Assembly: GCF_030068615.1 (NCBI RefSeq)
Contig: NZ_JASJOC010000001.1
Location: 372,001-436,000, forward strand
Direction: 5' to 3'
DNA length: 64,000 bases
From: Halostagnicola sp. A-GB9-2
GTDB taxonomy: Archaea; Halobacteriota; Halobacteria; Halobacteriales; Natrialbaceae
Shown: positions 7,073 through 16,533 of the stretch, one piece after another
How the letters are laid out: each line of letters opens with the position of its first letter
Numbering within the stretch: position 1 is the first letter of the stretch
The notes under the pieces: model-generated
Databases searched by the model: none
The model's input: only the letters and a program-made list of their open reading frames with translations
Told to the model about the DNA's origin: nothing
Made by a program: the position numbers and the translations under genes

Positions 7073-8713
7073 TTACTTGTCGGTGAGGAGCCGCCGCAGG
7101 ATGTCGCCGTAGGCGGGTCGGGTGATCAACACGCCGATCAGCACGCCGAGGATGGTGATGATCGCGAATCCGCGCAGATCGCCCAAGCTGAGCACTGCCA
7201 GCGGCGACATCGCGACGATCGTCGTCGCCGCCGCGGCCCCGATGATCCAGAACGCCTTGCGGAACCGCGACTCGAAGACGCGCTGGGAGTTGACGTCGCC
7301 TTCGGACATCACCTCGTCGGCGATGATGATCAGATCGTCCACCCCCGTTCCGACGACCGCGATGAAGCCGGCGACGTGGGAGAGGTCGAGGGGCATTCGT
7401 ATCAGCGCCGCGAAGCCGAGCAGGATGAAGACCTCCGCGAGCGCCGTGAGGATCATGGGTGCCGCGACTCGAGGGTCGCGGTACCTGACGTAGACCATGC
7501 CGCTGACGGTGACCACCGAGAGCAGTCCGATCAGTAGCGAGTAGGTCTTGAACTGGTCGGCCAGCGCCGGCTGGAGCGAGTAGACGTCGCCCTCGTTTAG
7601 GTCGAGTGGGGCACGGAGTTCACCGGCCTGCAGGTTAACCGAGAGCGCCTGTGCCTCCGAGTACTCCTGTGCGCCCATGTAGAACGACGGGCTGGTCTCC
7701 CAGTCGCCGCTTCCCATCTGGGAGCCCAACGTATTGCTCATCGAGTGGGCGGCGACCGGTTCACCGTCGACGACCGTGAGCAGACAGTGTTGTTCGACGT
7801 CGTCGTCGAAGTGCATCTGGCCGGTTTGTGGGTCGGAAACCTGACAGTTACCCCATCCGTTCGGTTCACCGTAGCCCATGTCGTTCATGTCCTCCTGGAA
7901 CCCCGGAGCGCTGTTGCTCTCGACCTGGACCGGAACTTCGTATCCCGTTCCCTCGTCCTGCGTTGGTGGGTCGACATCCGCGATATCGTCGCCAGTGAGC
8001 ACCGTCTCGTTAGTTTGCGTGCCGTCGTCACCTGGGTGATAGGCGACGACTTCGATAATACCTCGGTCGTCAAGGATCTCCCGAAGTTCGTCTTCGCCCA
8101 TCTCGGGGACTTCGGTGACGACGTAGTGTTGATCACCCATCGCCGCCTCGGAGACCTGACCGCCGGAGAGTCCCGCCTCGTTGATCCGCAGATCGATCGT
8201 CGTAATCACGTCGTCGCGGGTCTCCTGTGTGACGCCCTCGCGGACGTCGTCCTCGTCTACCTCGATGCCGGCGTCCTGAAGCGCGCTGATGAACGCTTCT
8301 TCGGTCACGTCCTCGACGAACAGTTCGGCGCTGACGGTGCCGTCGTCGTGGACTTCGATGTTCGCGTCGCCGATCTCGATGTCCAGATCCTCGTCGTCGT
8401 AAAGTACCTCTTCTATTTCGCCGATCCGCTCGTCATCGACCTCGCCGGTCTCGTCGTCGACGACCCCAGCGTCGATGTTCTCGGCAGTCATTCCGATGAC
8501 GGGGGCGCTAATCCGAGTCCCGCCCTCGAGACCGAGTCCGTACTCGATGTTCAGCGGATCGTCGGTCCAAGATTGCTCGTCCTCAGCTCCGCCGCCGTAG
8601 CCGTCGTCGTCCATGACGCCGCCGGGGACGAACAGTGCGATCAGCGCGCCGAGGACGAAGACGACGAGCATGATGACTCGCCAGTTTTCTTTGAAGAAGC
8701 TGACCGGCTTCAT
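7073..8713 (-). CDS. secD: Preprotein translocase subunit SecD
   Basis: A 546-residue SecDF/RND-family membrane protein that helps Sec-dependent export, probably using the ion gradient. One N-terminal helix (VIMLVVFVLGALIALFV) is followed by a large extracytoplasmic domain with the family motif GLGLEGGTRI, then five C-terminal helices beginning near KTYSLLIGLLSVVTVSG. The motif AVVGTGVDDLIIIADE in helix 4 contains the conserved Asp residues expected for ion coupling. The start codon overlaps the secF stop by 4 bp, so the two are co-translated as an operon. The order secF then secD is the reverse of most bacteria and usual for haloarchaea. Confidence 0.95.
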   Translation of the reverse strand: MKPVSFFKENWRVIMLVVFVLGALIALFVPGGVMDDDGYGGGAEDEQSWTDDPLNIEYGLGLEGGTRISAPVIGMTAENIDAGVVDDETGEVDDERIGEIEEVLYDDEDLDIEIGDANIEVHDDGTVSAELFVEDVTEEAFISALQDAGIEVDEDDVREGVTQETRDDVITTIDLRINEAGLSGGQVSEAAMGDQHYVVTEVPEMGEDELREILDDRGIIEVVAYHPGDDGTQTNETVLTGDDIADVDPPTQDEGTGYEVPVQVESNSAPGFQEDMNDMGYGEPNGWGNCQVSDPQTGQMHFDDDVEQHCLLTVVDGEPVAAHSMSNTLGSQMGSGDWETSPSFYMGAQEYSEAQALSVNLQAGELRAPLDLNEGDVYSLQPALADQFKTYSLLIGLLSVVTVSGMVYVRYRDPRVAAPMILTALAEVFILLGFAALIRMPLDLSHVAGFIAVVGTGVDDLIIIADEVMSEGDVNSQRVFESRFRKAFWIIGAAAATTIVAMSPLAVLSLGDLRGFAIITILGVLIGVLITRPAYGDILRRLLTDK

Positions 8714-9588
8714 CGGTTCACCCCCTCGAACTTGTACCAGCGAAGCAGGCTGAGATTCAACATGTACGTGTTCATCAGGTCGGCCGCGAGGCCGATGAAC
8801 AGGATGGTTCCGATCGATGCGAGGAGGTCGACCCCCATGATCGTCGCCGCGATGGCCATCACGAGCATGGCCATCATCGAGGTTACCGTCATCGTCACAC
8901 CGGTCCTGATCGCCCGGTGAGTGCTTTCATAAAAGTCACCGCCGCGGCGAAGGACGTGATTGTTCAACAGGATGTCCGAGTCGACCGAATACCCGATCAA
9001 CATCAACAGTCCGGCGACGGTCCCGAGCGTGAGCGGAATGTTGGCCAGATTCATGAACGCGAGTGGGATCACAAGATCCGAGAACGCAGAGAGGACGATC
9101 GCGATCGAGGGAACGAACGTCCGAAAGAGCAAGAACGCGATCACGCTCATGCCGACAAACGCCGCTACGACGCCGAGTAACGCGGTTTGCTGGGCCTCTT
9201 CACCGAAGCTCGCCGACGTCGAAGAGACCTCCTGAACGACTTCGTCGTTTCCATCTGCGGGTGCCAGGTTCCGCTCGGCCTGATCGGTGAGCGCTTGCTG
9301 ATCTTCGGACGTAAACTGGACGATATACTGGTCCGTCGCCCCCGTCGTCTGGATCGATTCCGGTTCCTCCTCGAACGCCGCCTCGACCGCCGATTCTGAA
9401 TCACTCGTCTCGACGGTCAGTTCCGTCCCTCCGGCGAAGTCCATTCCGAGTTCGACGGGTGTTCCATACACCACGTATCCGCCACTCAGAATCAACAATG
9501 CGACCGCCAGAAGGGCGAGCGGAACCGCCGCGAGTTGGCGGTTACTGTACCGGGTATACTCAATCTCCGGTACGTCGAAATACCCCAT
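8710..9588 (-). CDS. secF: Preprotein translocase subunit SecF
   Basis: A 292-residue membrane protein and partner of SecD. The first helix is followed by GMDFAGGTELTV, the SecF signature, then a short extracytoplasmic domain and five helices; LLMLIGYSVDSDILLNNHVLR is the conserved helix-4 segment with the D-x-D residues. It is the first gene of the secF-secD operon, transcribed from a promoter in the 9589-9823 region that it shares in divergent orientation with the next gene. Confidence 0.95.
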   Translation of the reverse strand: MGYFDVPEIEYTRYSNRQLAAVPLALLAVALLILSGGYVVYGTPVELGMDFAGGTELTVETSDSESAVEAAFEEEPESIQTTGATDQYIVQFTSEDQQALTDQAERNLAPADGNDEVVQEVSSTSASFGEEAQQTALLGVVAAFVGMSVIAFLLFRTFVPSIAIVLSAFSDLVIPLAFMNLANIPLTLGTVAGLLMLIGYSVDSDILLNNHVLRRGGDFYESTHRAIRTGVTMTVTSMMAMLVMAIAATIMGVDLLASIGTILFIGLAADLMNTYMLNLSLLRWYKFEGVNR

Positions 9589-9823
9589 ATACCAGCCACG
9601 TGGGCGTCACCGAAAGTAAGCCTTCGCAATTCCTGAAGTCCAGTTTCTCGTGATGAAAGTGAGCGAGATCGCCCGGTACAAACGCAACCGAAGCCGATTC
9701 TCGAGAGACTGCTCGTCTCCATTAAGACAACCATAGCCGGCCAACCGACCAGCGGCGAATGCGCTGAGCACACACGTTGACCTCGACAGCAACGTTTTGC
9801 AACTGGACGACCTACGCGAACAC

Positions 9824-10165
9824 ATGGCAAACGAATCACGGTCGGAACCGCGGGAAGAAGCGACGCGCGTCATCGTTTCCTACCCCGAGGATCTCTCGAA
9901 GTGGGGCCGATTCCAGGTCGAAAAGCCCTCGTTCCGAGCGTTTCTCCGTAAAACTCGCGACACGGCTCGAGCGGGCGACACCTGGGAGGAGTTCGTCGGC
10001 GTCGGCTGCTGTGGAAGCACGCTTGACGTCCCCCTCCGCGTCGAACGAACTGACGGCGGCGACAGAATTGGCGAGGACACCGAATTCGAGTACGAGGTGC
10101 GCGAAGCGTGCGGAATCGAGGGGAGTTGGCGCGTCCAGAGCAAGGAAGGGCCTTCTCGAGCGTAA
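9824..10165 (+). CDS. Conserved haloarchaeal protein of unknown function
   Basis: A 113-residue acidic soluble protein starting at ATG 9824 (MANESRSEPREEATRVIVSY). An in-frame ATG lies 27 bases upstream. Visible features are an N-terminal strand (TRVIVSYPEDLSKWGRF), FLRKTRDTARAGDTWEEF, and a double cysteine in VGVGCCGSTLDVPLRV. No catalytic motif is recognised. The position, divergent from secF, suggests it is a stable resident of this locus, but I cannot assign a function. Confidence 0.65.
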   Translation: MANESRSEPREEATRVIVSYPEDLSKWGRFQVEKPSFRAFLRKTRDTARAGDTWEEFVGVGCCGSTLDVPLRVERTDGGDRIGEDTEFEYEVREACGIEGSWRVQSKEGPSRA

Positions 10166-10201
10166 GTCACCCCGAGAACAATTTCCTCTGGCGCAAGTCG
10201 C

Positions 10202-10675
10202 TCAATCCGGCAAGTATCGAACGCTGAGGACGCCTTCGTCCTCGTCGCGCCGGACTTCGACACGAACGGCCTCGAGTCGGGCCGCCCGAGCCACCGTCTC
10301 TGCGTCCTCGAGTACGTCCTCGGCCGCCTCCTCGAGGTCTTCCTCGGGAAGTGAGAGCACGTGAATCTCGCCGGTTCCCGCTCGTTCCTCGCGGACGACC
10401 TCGCCCGGTTGGGCGTCGGCCGCCAGCTCTCGCTCGTGGGTCGTCGGACTGAGATCGCTGTCGACGAGGTCGATCGTGCGCCGCTGTTCGACGTCGACGA
10501 CCTCCCAGGCCACCTCGAGGGGCGGTTCGGGTGCGACCGTCGCCTCGAGCACGTCGTCGACCTCGAGGCCGGGGTTCGACGCCAGGGTGTGGACCTGGGC
10601 CGTCTCGATATCTCTGACGACCGCCGACTCTGCCTCCGCGTGGGTGACGACGAACGTCGCCGTCTTTTCGCTCAT
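10202..10675 (-). CDS. DUF5812-family haloarchaeal protein
   Basis: A 157-residue acidic soluble protein. The N-terminus TATFVVTHAEAESAVVRDIE, followed by QVHTLASNPGLEVDDVLEATVAPEPPLEV, and the C-terminal VRVEVRRDEDEGVLSVRYLPD match my recollection of DUF5812, restricted to haloarchaea. The first part reads like a small beta-barrel (OB/S1-like) fold; this is a guess from the strand pattern. Convergent with the upstream plus-strand gene. Confidence 0.8.
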   Translation of the reverse strand: MSEKTATFVVTHAEAESAVVRDIETAQVHTLASNPGLEVDDVLEATVAPEPPLEVAWEVVDVEQRRTIDLVDSDLSPTTHERELAADAQPGEVVREERAGTGEIHVLSLPEEDLEEAAEDVLEDAETVARAARLEAVRVEVRRDEDEGVLSVRYLPD

Positions 10676-10756
10676 ACGCAGAGATCACGGTCGAAGGGTT
10701 TCCCGGTTTCGTTCCCCGTTAGTCGACGTGTTCGGAGACGAATGCGGTCCAGCCAG

Positions 10757-10815
10757 CAAGAAGGTGAAAGCCCCTTTCAGTCCCACCCGGCGGTGGTTGG
10801 TGGGGTGTGCTGATT
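10757..10815. repeat. Dispersed haloarchaeal intergenic repeat, uninterrupted copy
   Basis: On the minus strand this reads GGGTGGGACTGAAAGGGGCT plus TTCACC (10763-10788), preceded by a stretch able to form a CCACC/GGTGG stem. The 21-base core recurs exactly at 60945-60965. It lies in the noncoding DNA between the DUF5812 gene and pgi. Confidence 0.7.
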
Positions 10816-10931
10816 CGCGTGGACAGTTCGGGAGGCAACCTCGAGGTTATCTGCTTGCGACTGACCGGCTAACGGATCACGGATGATCGAATGACGGAAC
10901 GCCTTTACGCGCGGCCCTCGCGCTCTCGCGC

Positions 10932-12227
10932 ATGGACGTCGACATCGGGAACGCGCTCGCATCGGTCGCCTCGCCGGGAATCTCTCGAGACGCGCTCGAG
11001 CGCCTCGACGATCGCGTCGGGCAGGCCCATGAACGCATCGAAACCGGACGGGAGAACCACGAACACGGATACGCGGCGTTGAATCTGCCGGAGCGAACTG
11101 ACCCTGCCGAGATTCGGCGCGCGGTCGAACCCGTCGCCGACGCCGAGGCGCTGATCACGATCGGCATCGGGGGAAGCGCGCTGGGTGCAGCGACGCTCGC
11201 CAACGCGCTCGAGTCTGACACGGAGACGGTCTTTCTTGACAACGTCGACCCGGCGTGGGTGACAAACCGACTCGAGGCGCTCTCGCTCTCCGAGACCGCG
11301 ATCAACGTCGTCTCGAAGTCCGGAACGACGGCGGAGACGTTAGCGAACTTCCTCGTCGTTCGGGAGGCTTTCGAAGACGCGGGCGTCGACTGGACCGAGC
11401 GCACGATCGTGACGACCGGCGATTCCGGCCCCCTCTCCGATCTCGCCGAGCGCCACGATCTCCCGAAGCTGAAGGTTCCCGACGGCGTCCCCGGTCGGTT
11501 CTCCGCGCTCTCACCCGTCGGCATGGTCGCCGCCGCGGTCTGTGGTCACGACCTCGAGGCGCTTCTCGAGGGCGCTCGAGCCGAATCCGAGACGCTCTCG
11601 GGATCGCTATTCGAGTGTCCCGCCTACGCCTACGGGGCGACATCGTACGCGCTCGACGTTCGCGGCGCCGGAATCAACGCGATGGTCCCCTACGCGGAAT
11701 CGCTCGAGACCTACGCCGAGTGGTTCGCCCAGTTGTGGGCCGAGAGTCTGGGCAAGGACGACCTCGGCCAGACGCCCGTTCGAGCGCTCGGCGTCACTGA
11801 CCAGCACTCCCAGCTTCAGTTGTATCGAGCCGGGCCGCGAGATAAGCTCGTCACGTTCGTCACGCCTCAAGCGCGCGCCGATCGACAGATCCCCTCGACA
11901 GCGGTCGACGAACTCGCCTATCTCGGCGATTCCACGCTCGGCGAACTGCTCGAGGCGGAGTTCGAGGCGACTGAGGCGAGCCTCGCCGCGGCCGGTCGGC
12001 CGAACGTCCGAATCGAACTCGAGTCGGTCGACGAGCGCGAACTCGGCGGACTGCTGTACGGGATGGAAGCCTCCTGCGTGCTCGCCGGCGAGCTGTACAA
12101 CATAAATGCCTTCAATCAGCCGGCCGTCGAATGGGCGAAAAACGCGACTCGCGGCCTCCTCGGGGGCGGCGAGTTCGAGGAAGCCGACGCCGTCGCCGAA
12201 AAGACGACGCTCCGCGTCGAACGGTAG
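10932..12227 (+). CDS. pgi: Glucose-6-phosphate isomerase
   Basis: A 431-residue cytosolic enzyme interconverting glucose 6-phosphate and fructose 6-phosphate. It is the classical PGI-superfamily form with two SIS folds. Visible motifs: GIGGSALGAATLA (phosphate binding), VVSKSGTTAET (Ser/Thr phosphate loop), a long helix with YAEWFAQLWAESLGK, the stretch TDQHSQLQLY, and the C-terminal FNQPAVEWAK with the conserved Gln and Lys. In haloarchaea it serves gluconeogenesis and the semiphosphorylative pathway. It appears monocistronic. Confidence 0.95.
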   Translation: MDVDIGNALASVASPGISRDALERLDDRVGQAHERIETGRENHEHGYAALNLPERTDPAEIRRAVEPVADAEALITIGIGGSALGAATLANALESDTETVFLDNVDPAWVTNRLEALSLSETAINVVSKSGTTAETLANFLVVREAFEDAGVDWTERTIVTTGDSGPLSDLAERHDLPKLKVPDGVPGRFSALSPVGMVAAAVCGHDLEALLEGARAESETLSGSLFECPAYAYGATSYALDVRGAGINAMVPYAESLETYAEWFAQLWAESLGKDDLGQTPVRALGVTDQHSQLQLYRAGPRDKLVTFVTPQARADRQIPSTAVDELAYLGDSTLGELLEAEFEATEASLAAAGRPNVRIELESVDERELGGLLYGMEASCVLAGELYNINAFNQPAVEWAKNATRGLLGGGEFEEADAVAEKTTLRVER

Positions 12228-12368
12228 CCCGACTCCCGTTCGCTGACCGAGTGGTTTTCTCCGCTCGAGTGCCCTCCTCGAAACGTTCGACGGTCGATTC
12301 CCCAGCCGGAATGCGGAGCCGACGACCGGATGCGGTGTTCCTATGTATACTCGCCAAATAATCCGGGT

Positions 12369-13484
12369 ATGAGCCGGACAGCGCAGGCTGATGACGGCGG
12401 GAGCAACGCCGGTGCCGACGGCGTCCCCGCCGTCGGAACGATCGTCGCCACCCTCGCGATGGTGTGTCTGCTGGTCCCGATCCGTCAGGGCGTCGATGAG
12501 CCGGCGGTCTGGGCGGGTGCTGTCTTCGCCGTCCTTTCCGTCGGTGGATTTCTCGCACGACGCCACGATATTCTCGAGCGGCGTGTCGGCGGCCCCATCA
12601 CGATCGGTTCCAGCGCTCTCGTCCTCGTTTGCTCGGCGGGTGCGATCATGCTCGGGACATCGGGGTCGGTTATCCTGCCGGAACTGGGCTGGTCGATCTC
12701 GCTCGTCTTCGGCTCGTTCCTTACTGGAGCTACCGCACTCGCCGTCGCAGTTGCGGACTACGCCGGCATCTCCGGATCGGGGCTGAGCCGACGAACCGCG
12801 CGCTTTCTCGAGATGGGGGCCCTCGGGTTCGTCGGCCTCCTCGCGATCGAAATCGTGTTGCTCTTCGTCGCACTGCCAGTGCTCGCAGTGGTCGGCGAAC
12901 TGACCGAACTCCAGGCGCAGGCGATCAGCTACGTCTCGTTCGGCCTCGGGCTCGGAACGGTCGCCGTCGGCTACCTCGCGCTCCGAGGCTACGACCTGTC
13001 ATACATCGATATCGAGGTACCGACGCTCCGAACCGTCGGGTGGACGATCCTCGGATTGATACTCATCTTCGGCGCGAACATCGCGGTCTCCGTTCTCATG
13101 ACCGGCGCTGGCGTCGACTCCGCCGAGCACAGCACGTCGGCGGCCGTCGAGCAAAACGTCGAACTCGTGCTGGTCATCATCCCGGCGATGGTGTTGATCG
13201 TCGGCCCGCTCGAGGAACTGCTGTACCGGAACGTCATCCAGAAACGGTTGTACGACACGTTCTCCCGGTACGGTGCCGTCATCGTCGCGAGCGTCGTCTT
13301 TACCGCCGTGCACGTCGGCGCGTACGCGACCGCAGGCGCGGGAGAAGTCCTCGCGAGTCTGGCCGGCGTGTTCGCGCTCTCGTTGGTCCTCGGGACGATC
13401 TACGAGCGCACGGATAACCTGGTCGTCCCTGCGCTCGTCCACGGCAGTTACAACGCGTTGCTGTTCGTCCCGTTCTTGCTGTGA
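12369..13484 (+). CDS. CPBP-family intramembrane metalloprotease
   Basis: A 371-residue membrane protein from ATG 12369 (an in-frame ATG at 12330 is less likely because TATA-like sequence lies at 12342-12349). Eight or so hydrophobic helices are visible. The CPBP/Abi active-site motifs are present: LEELLYRN (Glu282, Glu283, Arg287), VVFTAVHVG (FxxxH) and LVHGSYNALLF (HxxxN). Relatives include eukaryotic Rce1 and bacterial bacteriocin-immunity proteins; the archaeal substrate is unknown. Confidence 0.88.
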   Translation: MSRTAQADDGGSNAGADGVPAVGTIVATLAMVCLLVPIRQGVDEPAVWAGAVFAVLSVGGFLARRHDILERRVGGPITIGSSALVLVCSAGAIMLGTSGSVILPELGWSISLVFGSFLTGATALAVAVADYAGISGSGLSRRTARFLEMGALGFVGLLAIEIVLLFVALPVLAVVGELTELQAQAISYVSFGLGLGTVAVGYLALRGYDLSYIDIEVPTLRTVGWTILGLILIFGANIAVSVLMTGAGVDSAEHSTSAAVEQNVELVLVIIPAMVLIVGPLEELLYRNVIQKRLYDTFSRYGAVIVASVVFTAVHVGAYATAGAGEVLASLAGVFALSLVLGTIYERTDNLVVPALVHGSYNALLFVPFLL

Positions 13485-13709
13485 CAAATCGCCGTTCTCC
13501 GCTCTTGTACTTCACACCGTTTTGCGCAGTTGGAACCGTTCGTTCCGCCGTCGACTGTCCCGAGTGTGCTGTCCGTGGTTTCGCTCAACAGTCAGTCCGT
13601 CGGCTCCTCGAGGTCACGTCCTCGGACTCGCGAACAATCCACTGCGTTGAACGTTTGTTCCTGATCCGGTTGTAGAACAAGTAGGAGTTACTAGGTCGAT
13701 TTTCGTCGC

Positions 13710-14168
13710 TTAATTCGGGTTTTTCCGCGCGAGCCCGGAGCCACAGATCGGACAGCGGTCTTTTTCGTCGTCGAACTCCCGACCGCAGCCCTGACACTGG
13801 AAGCGCCAATCGCGCTGTTCTTCGATCCCTTCTCGAGCGATGACTTCGACGTCGACGTGTAACTTCTCCGCGACGTTTTGCATCGCGTAGTCGTCGGTGA
13901 CGAGCACGCCGTCGAGTTCGAAACTCGCCGCAACGAGCCGAATGTCAGTCTTCGAGAGCGTCTCGAAGTCGCCGGACTCTCGAGCGGCGCGTTCGACCTT
14001 TTCGGTGGTGTCCTCGTTCGGAATGTGAATGTGCATTCCGGAGCCTTCCATCGCGTCGTAGCGATAGGCGCTCTCGTCCTCGAGTTCTTCGCGGACGAGC
14101 GGGATAGTTGCAGACTGTTCTGTTGTGTGAAAGTCGTGGATGAAAGCCGAGGAGTCGAGAATATACAT
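13710..14168 (-). CDS. nob1: Nob1-type rRNA endonuclease (PIN domain plus zinc ribbon)
   Basis: A 152-residue protein expected to cut the 3' end of pre-16S rRNA during small-subunit maturation. The PIN domain has acidic active-site residues Asp5 (ILDSSAF), Glu29, Asp75 and Asp92-Asp93 (LVTDDYAM). The C-terminal zinc ribbon uses Cys125, Cys128, Cys139 and Cys142. The compact archaeal layout without the eukaryotic insertion is as expected. It follows the PRC-barrel gene by 4 bp and is probably co-transcribed with it. Confidence 0.92.
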   Translation of the reverse strand: MYILDSSAFIHDFHTTEQSATIPLVREELEDESAYRYDAMEGSGMHIHIPNEDTTEKVERAARESGDFETLSKTDIRLVAASFELDGVLVTDDYAMQNVAEKLHVDVEVIAREGIEEQRDWRFQCQGCGREFDDEKDRCPICGSGLARKNPN

Positions 14169-14172
14169 ACCG

Positions 14173-14418
14173 TTAGCGCTTGACGACGATGTAGTCTTTC
14201 ACAGCCTGAACGCGGCTGACTGGCACGCGAAACCGGCCGGTGTCATCGCGGTCAAAATCGACCGCGTGGCTCGGTAACTCCTCGTCAGGGTCGATAACGA
14301 GGTCGTGAAGTTTGCCTGATTTAATATCCATCGTGACGTTGTAGAGCATTCCCAGTTCAACTCCGTCGGAACCCATGACGGACTTGCCCGAGAGGTTTTC
14401 GGCGAGTATGTCGCTCAT
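14173..14418 (-). CDS. PRC-barrel domain protein (CdpB-like)
   Basis: An 81-residue single PRC-barrel: ILAENLSGKSVMGSDGVELG, LYNVTMDIKSGKLHDLVIDPD, then FRVPVSRVQAVKDYIVVKR. In Haloferax, two small PRC-barrel proteins of this build (CdpB1 and CdpB2) bind SepF and support FtsZ-based cell division; membership of that group is an inference from size and sequence style. It is the promoter-proximal gene of a pair with nob1, linking possible division and ribosome-maturation genes. Confidence 0.85.
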   Translation of the reverse strand: MSDILAENLSGKSVMGSDGVELGMLYNVTMDIKSGKLHDLVIDPDEELPSHAVDFDRDDTGRFRVPVSRVQAVKDYIVVKR

Positions 14419-14436
14419 ACCCTACCGTTCAGACTA

Positions 14437-14450
14437 GTCGATAATAAATA
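14437..14450 (-). promoter_or_regulatory. TATA box of the PRC-barrel/nob1 unit
   Basis: The minus strand reads TATTTATTATCG here, with TTTATTAT about 22-30 bp before the ATG at 14418. This spacing predicts a leaderless transcript covering the PRC-barrel gene and nob1. Confidence 0.6.
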
Positions 14451-14712
14451 CCATGGAGGCGCTGTATCAGTTCCTGGTAACGCTTGTTCTCAAAGCAACG
14501 ATTGTGGGGAGAGACTAATCCGCATTCTCGGTGTGAATCGATCGCTCCAACCGTCCGGGAGAGGGTCGAAATTGTTTGATACACGACTTTCCGTCTCGTC
14601 TTACCGATTCCGTTTCGTTCGGTACGTTTTCACCACACTATCGGAGTTGTGACGATGGGTTTAACTACCGTCCTACGGACCGTTTACCCAAGACCTTCTC
14701 TGGTGGTTCACC

Positions 14713-16512
14713 ATGTCGGACACGGACACACACGACCCCACATCTCTCAGAACGCCGATCGTCGCCGTTCTCGGACACGTCGATCACGGAAAGACAAGCC
14801 TCCTCGATAAGATCCGCGGCTCGGCCGTTATCGAGGGTGAAGCAGGCGCGATTACACAGCACATCGGTGCCACTGCCGTGCCCCTCGATATCATCTCGAC
14901 GATCGCGGGCGAACTCGTCGACCCGGACGACTTCGATCTGCCCGGATTGCTCTTTATCGATACGCCGGGCCACCACTCCTTTACCACGCTTCGGTCTCGA
15001 GGCGGTGCGCTCGCCGATATCGCGATCCTGGTCGTCGACGTCAACGACGGCTTCCAGCCACAGACGATCGAGGCGCTCGACATCCTCAAGCGCTCGGAGA
15101 CGCCTTTTATCGTCGCCGCGAACAAGATAGACACCGTTCCGGGCTGGAATCCGAACGAAGACACGCCGATCAACGACACCTACGACGCCCAATCGGATCG
15201 CGCGGCCTCGAGACTCGACGAAAGCCTCTACGAGATCATCGGCGAGTTGAGCGACGAGGGGTTCTCGGCAGACCTCTACTGGCGAGTGCAAAACTTCCAG
15301 CGCAACGTCGGCGTCGTTCCCGTCTCCGCGATGACCGGCGAGGGCGTCCCCGACCTGTTGGCCGTGATGATGGGGCTCTCCCAGCGGTACATGAAAGAGG
15401 AGATGGAGATCGACGTGGCCGGCCCCGGCGTCGGGACCGTCCTCGAGGTCAAAGAGGAGAAAGGGTTCGGGACGACCATCGACATGGTGCTGTACGACGG
15501 CACGATTCGAGCCGACGACATCATTGTCGTCGGCGGAAAGAACGAGCCGATCGTCACGGAAGTCCGCGCGTTGCTTCAACCGAGGCCGCTCGCGGAGATC
15601 CGTACCGAGAGCCGGTTCGAAAAGGTCGACGAAGTCAAGGCCGCCTCGGGGATCAAGATCGCCGCCCCGGAACTCGAGAACGCGATGGCCGGCGCACCGG
15701 TTCGCGTCGTTCGAGATCGCGAACTCGACAATGTTGTCCACGAGGTGCGGGCCGAACTCGCGGACATCGCCGTCGACACCGAAGAGCAGGGCGTCGTCGT
15801 CAAAGCCGACACCCTCGGGAGTCTCGAGGCGATGGCGGACGCGCTCGGCGACGCCGAAATACCGATCGTTCGCGCGGAGGTCGGCGACGTTGCGCCGCGA
15901 GACATTTCCGTCGCGTCGACGGCGGAGGATCCGAAACAGCGGGCGATCCTTGGATTCAACGTCGACGTGCTCGCGGACGCCGAAACGCGGGCCGAACAGG
16001 ACGACGTCGAACTGTTCACGGACGAGGTCATCTACCAGCTGGTCGACGAGTACGACGAACACATCGAGGAACTGGAGCGAGCCCAGCAGGACACGATCCT
16101 CGAGAACATCTCCCGACCCGCACGATTCCGGATTCTTCCGGATCACACGTTTAGACAGAACGATCCGGCGGTCGTCGGCGTCGAAGTCAACGCCGGTACG
16201 ATCCAGAACAACAGCTTCGTCGTCAAGTGGGACGGCAACGAGACCGAACGCGTCGGGCAGGTAAAAGGGATCCAGGAGCAGGGCGAAGACGTCGACGAGG
16301 CCCGCGCGGGCAACCGCGTCTCCGTCGCCATCGACGGGCCGACGGTCGGTCGCCAAATCAAAGAGGACGACGAACTCTGGATGGAGGTCCCCGAAAAGCA
16401 CGCGAAGATCTTAGAACAGGAGTTAAAAGACGAGATTCCGGGCGACGAGCTCGAGGCGCTGAACATGTACCTCGAGAACCACCGGAAACGGGACCCGTTT
16501 TGGGGCAAGTAG
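14713..16512 (+). CDS. infB: Translation initiation factor aIF5B (IF2)
   Basis: A 599-residue GTPase that promotes subunit joining. G motifs: GHVDHGKTS (residues 21-29), DTPGHHSF, and NKID in AANKIDTVPGW. The four-domain archaeal build follows, ending in LKDEIPGDELEALNMYLEN and RDPFWGK. Some archaeal infB genes carry an intein in the GTPase region; none is present here, and the length matches the intein-free family. The promoter region of about 200 bp lies between this gene and the divergent PRC-barrel gene. Confidence 0.96.
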   Translation: MSDTDTHDPTSLRTPIVAVLGHVDHGKTSLLDKIRGSAVIEGEAGAITQHIGATAVPLDIISTIAGELVDPDDFDLPGLLFIDTPGHHSFTTLRSRGGALADIAILVVDVNDGFQPQTIEALDILKRSETPFIVAANKIDTVPGWNPNEDTPINDTYDAQSDRAASRLDESLYEIIGELSDEGFSADLYWRVQNFQRNVGVVPVSAMTGEGVPDLLAVMMGLSQRYMKEEMEIDVAGPGVGTVLEVKEEKGFGTTIDMVLYDGTIRADDIIVVGGKNEPIVTEVRALLQPRPLAEIRTESRFEKVDEVKAASGIKIAAPELENAMAGAPVRVVRDRELDNVVHEVRAELADIAVDTEEQGVVVKADTLGSLEAMADALGDAEIPIVRAEVGDVAPRDISVASTAEDPKQRAILGFNVDVLADAETRAEQDDVELFTDEVIYQLVDEYDEHIEELERAQQDTILENISRPARFRILPDHTFRQNDPAVVGVEVNAGTIQNNSFVVKWDGNETERVGQVKGIQEQGEDVDEARAGNRVSVAIDGPTVGRQIKEDDELWMEVPEKHAKILEQELKDEIPGDELEALNMYLENHRKRDPFWGK

Positions 16513-16533
16513 TCGCTATTGGAGCAGAACGGC

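Noticed and set aside
14713-16512. Possible intein in the aIF5B GTPase domain
   Set aside because: The G1, G3 and G4 motifs follow each other at normal spacing and the protein length is that of intein-free homologues.
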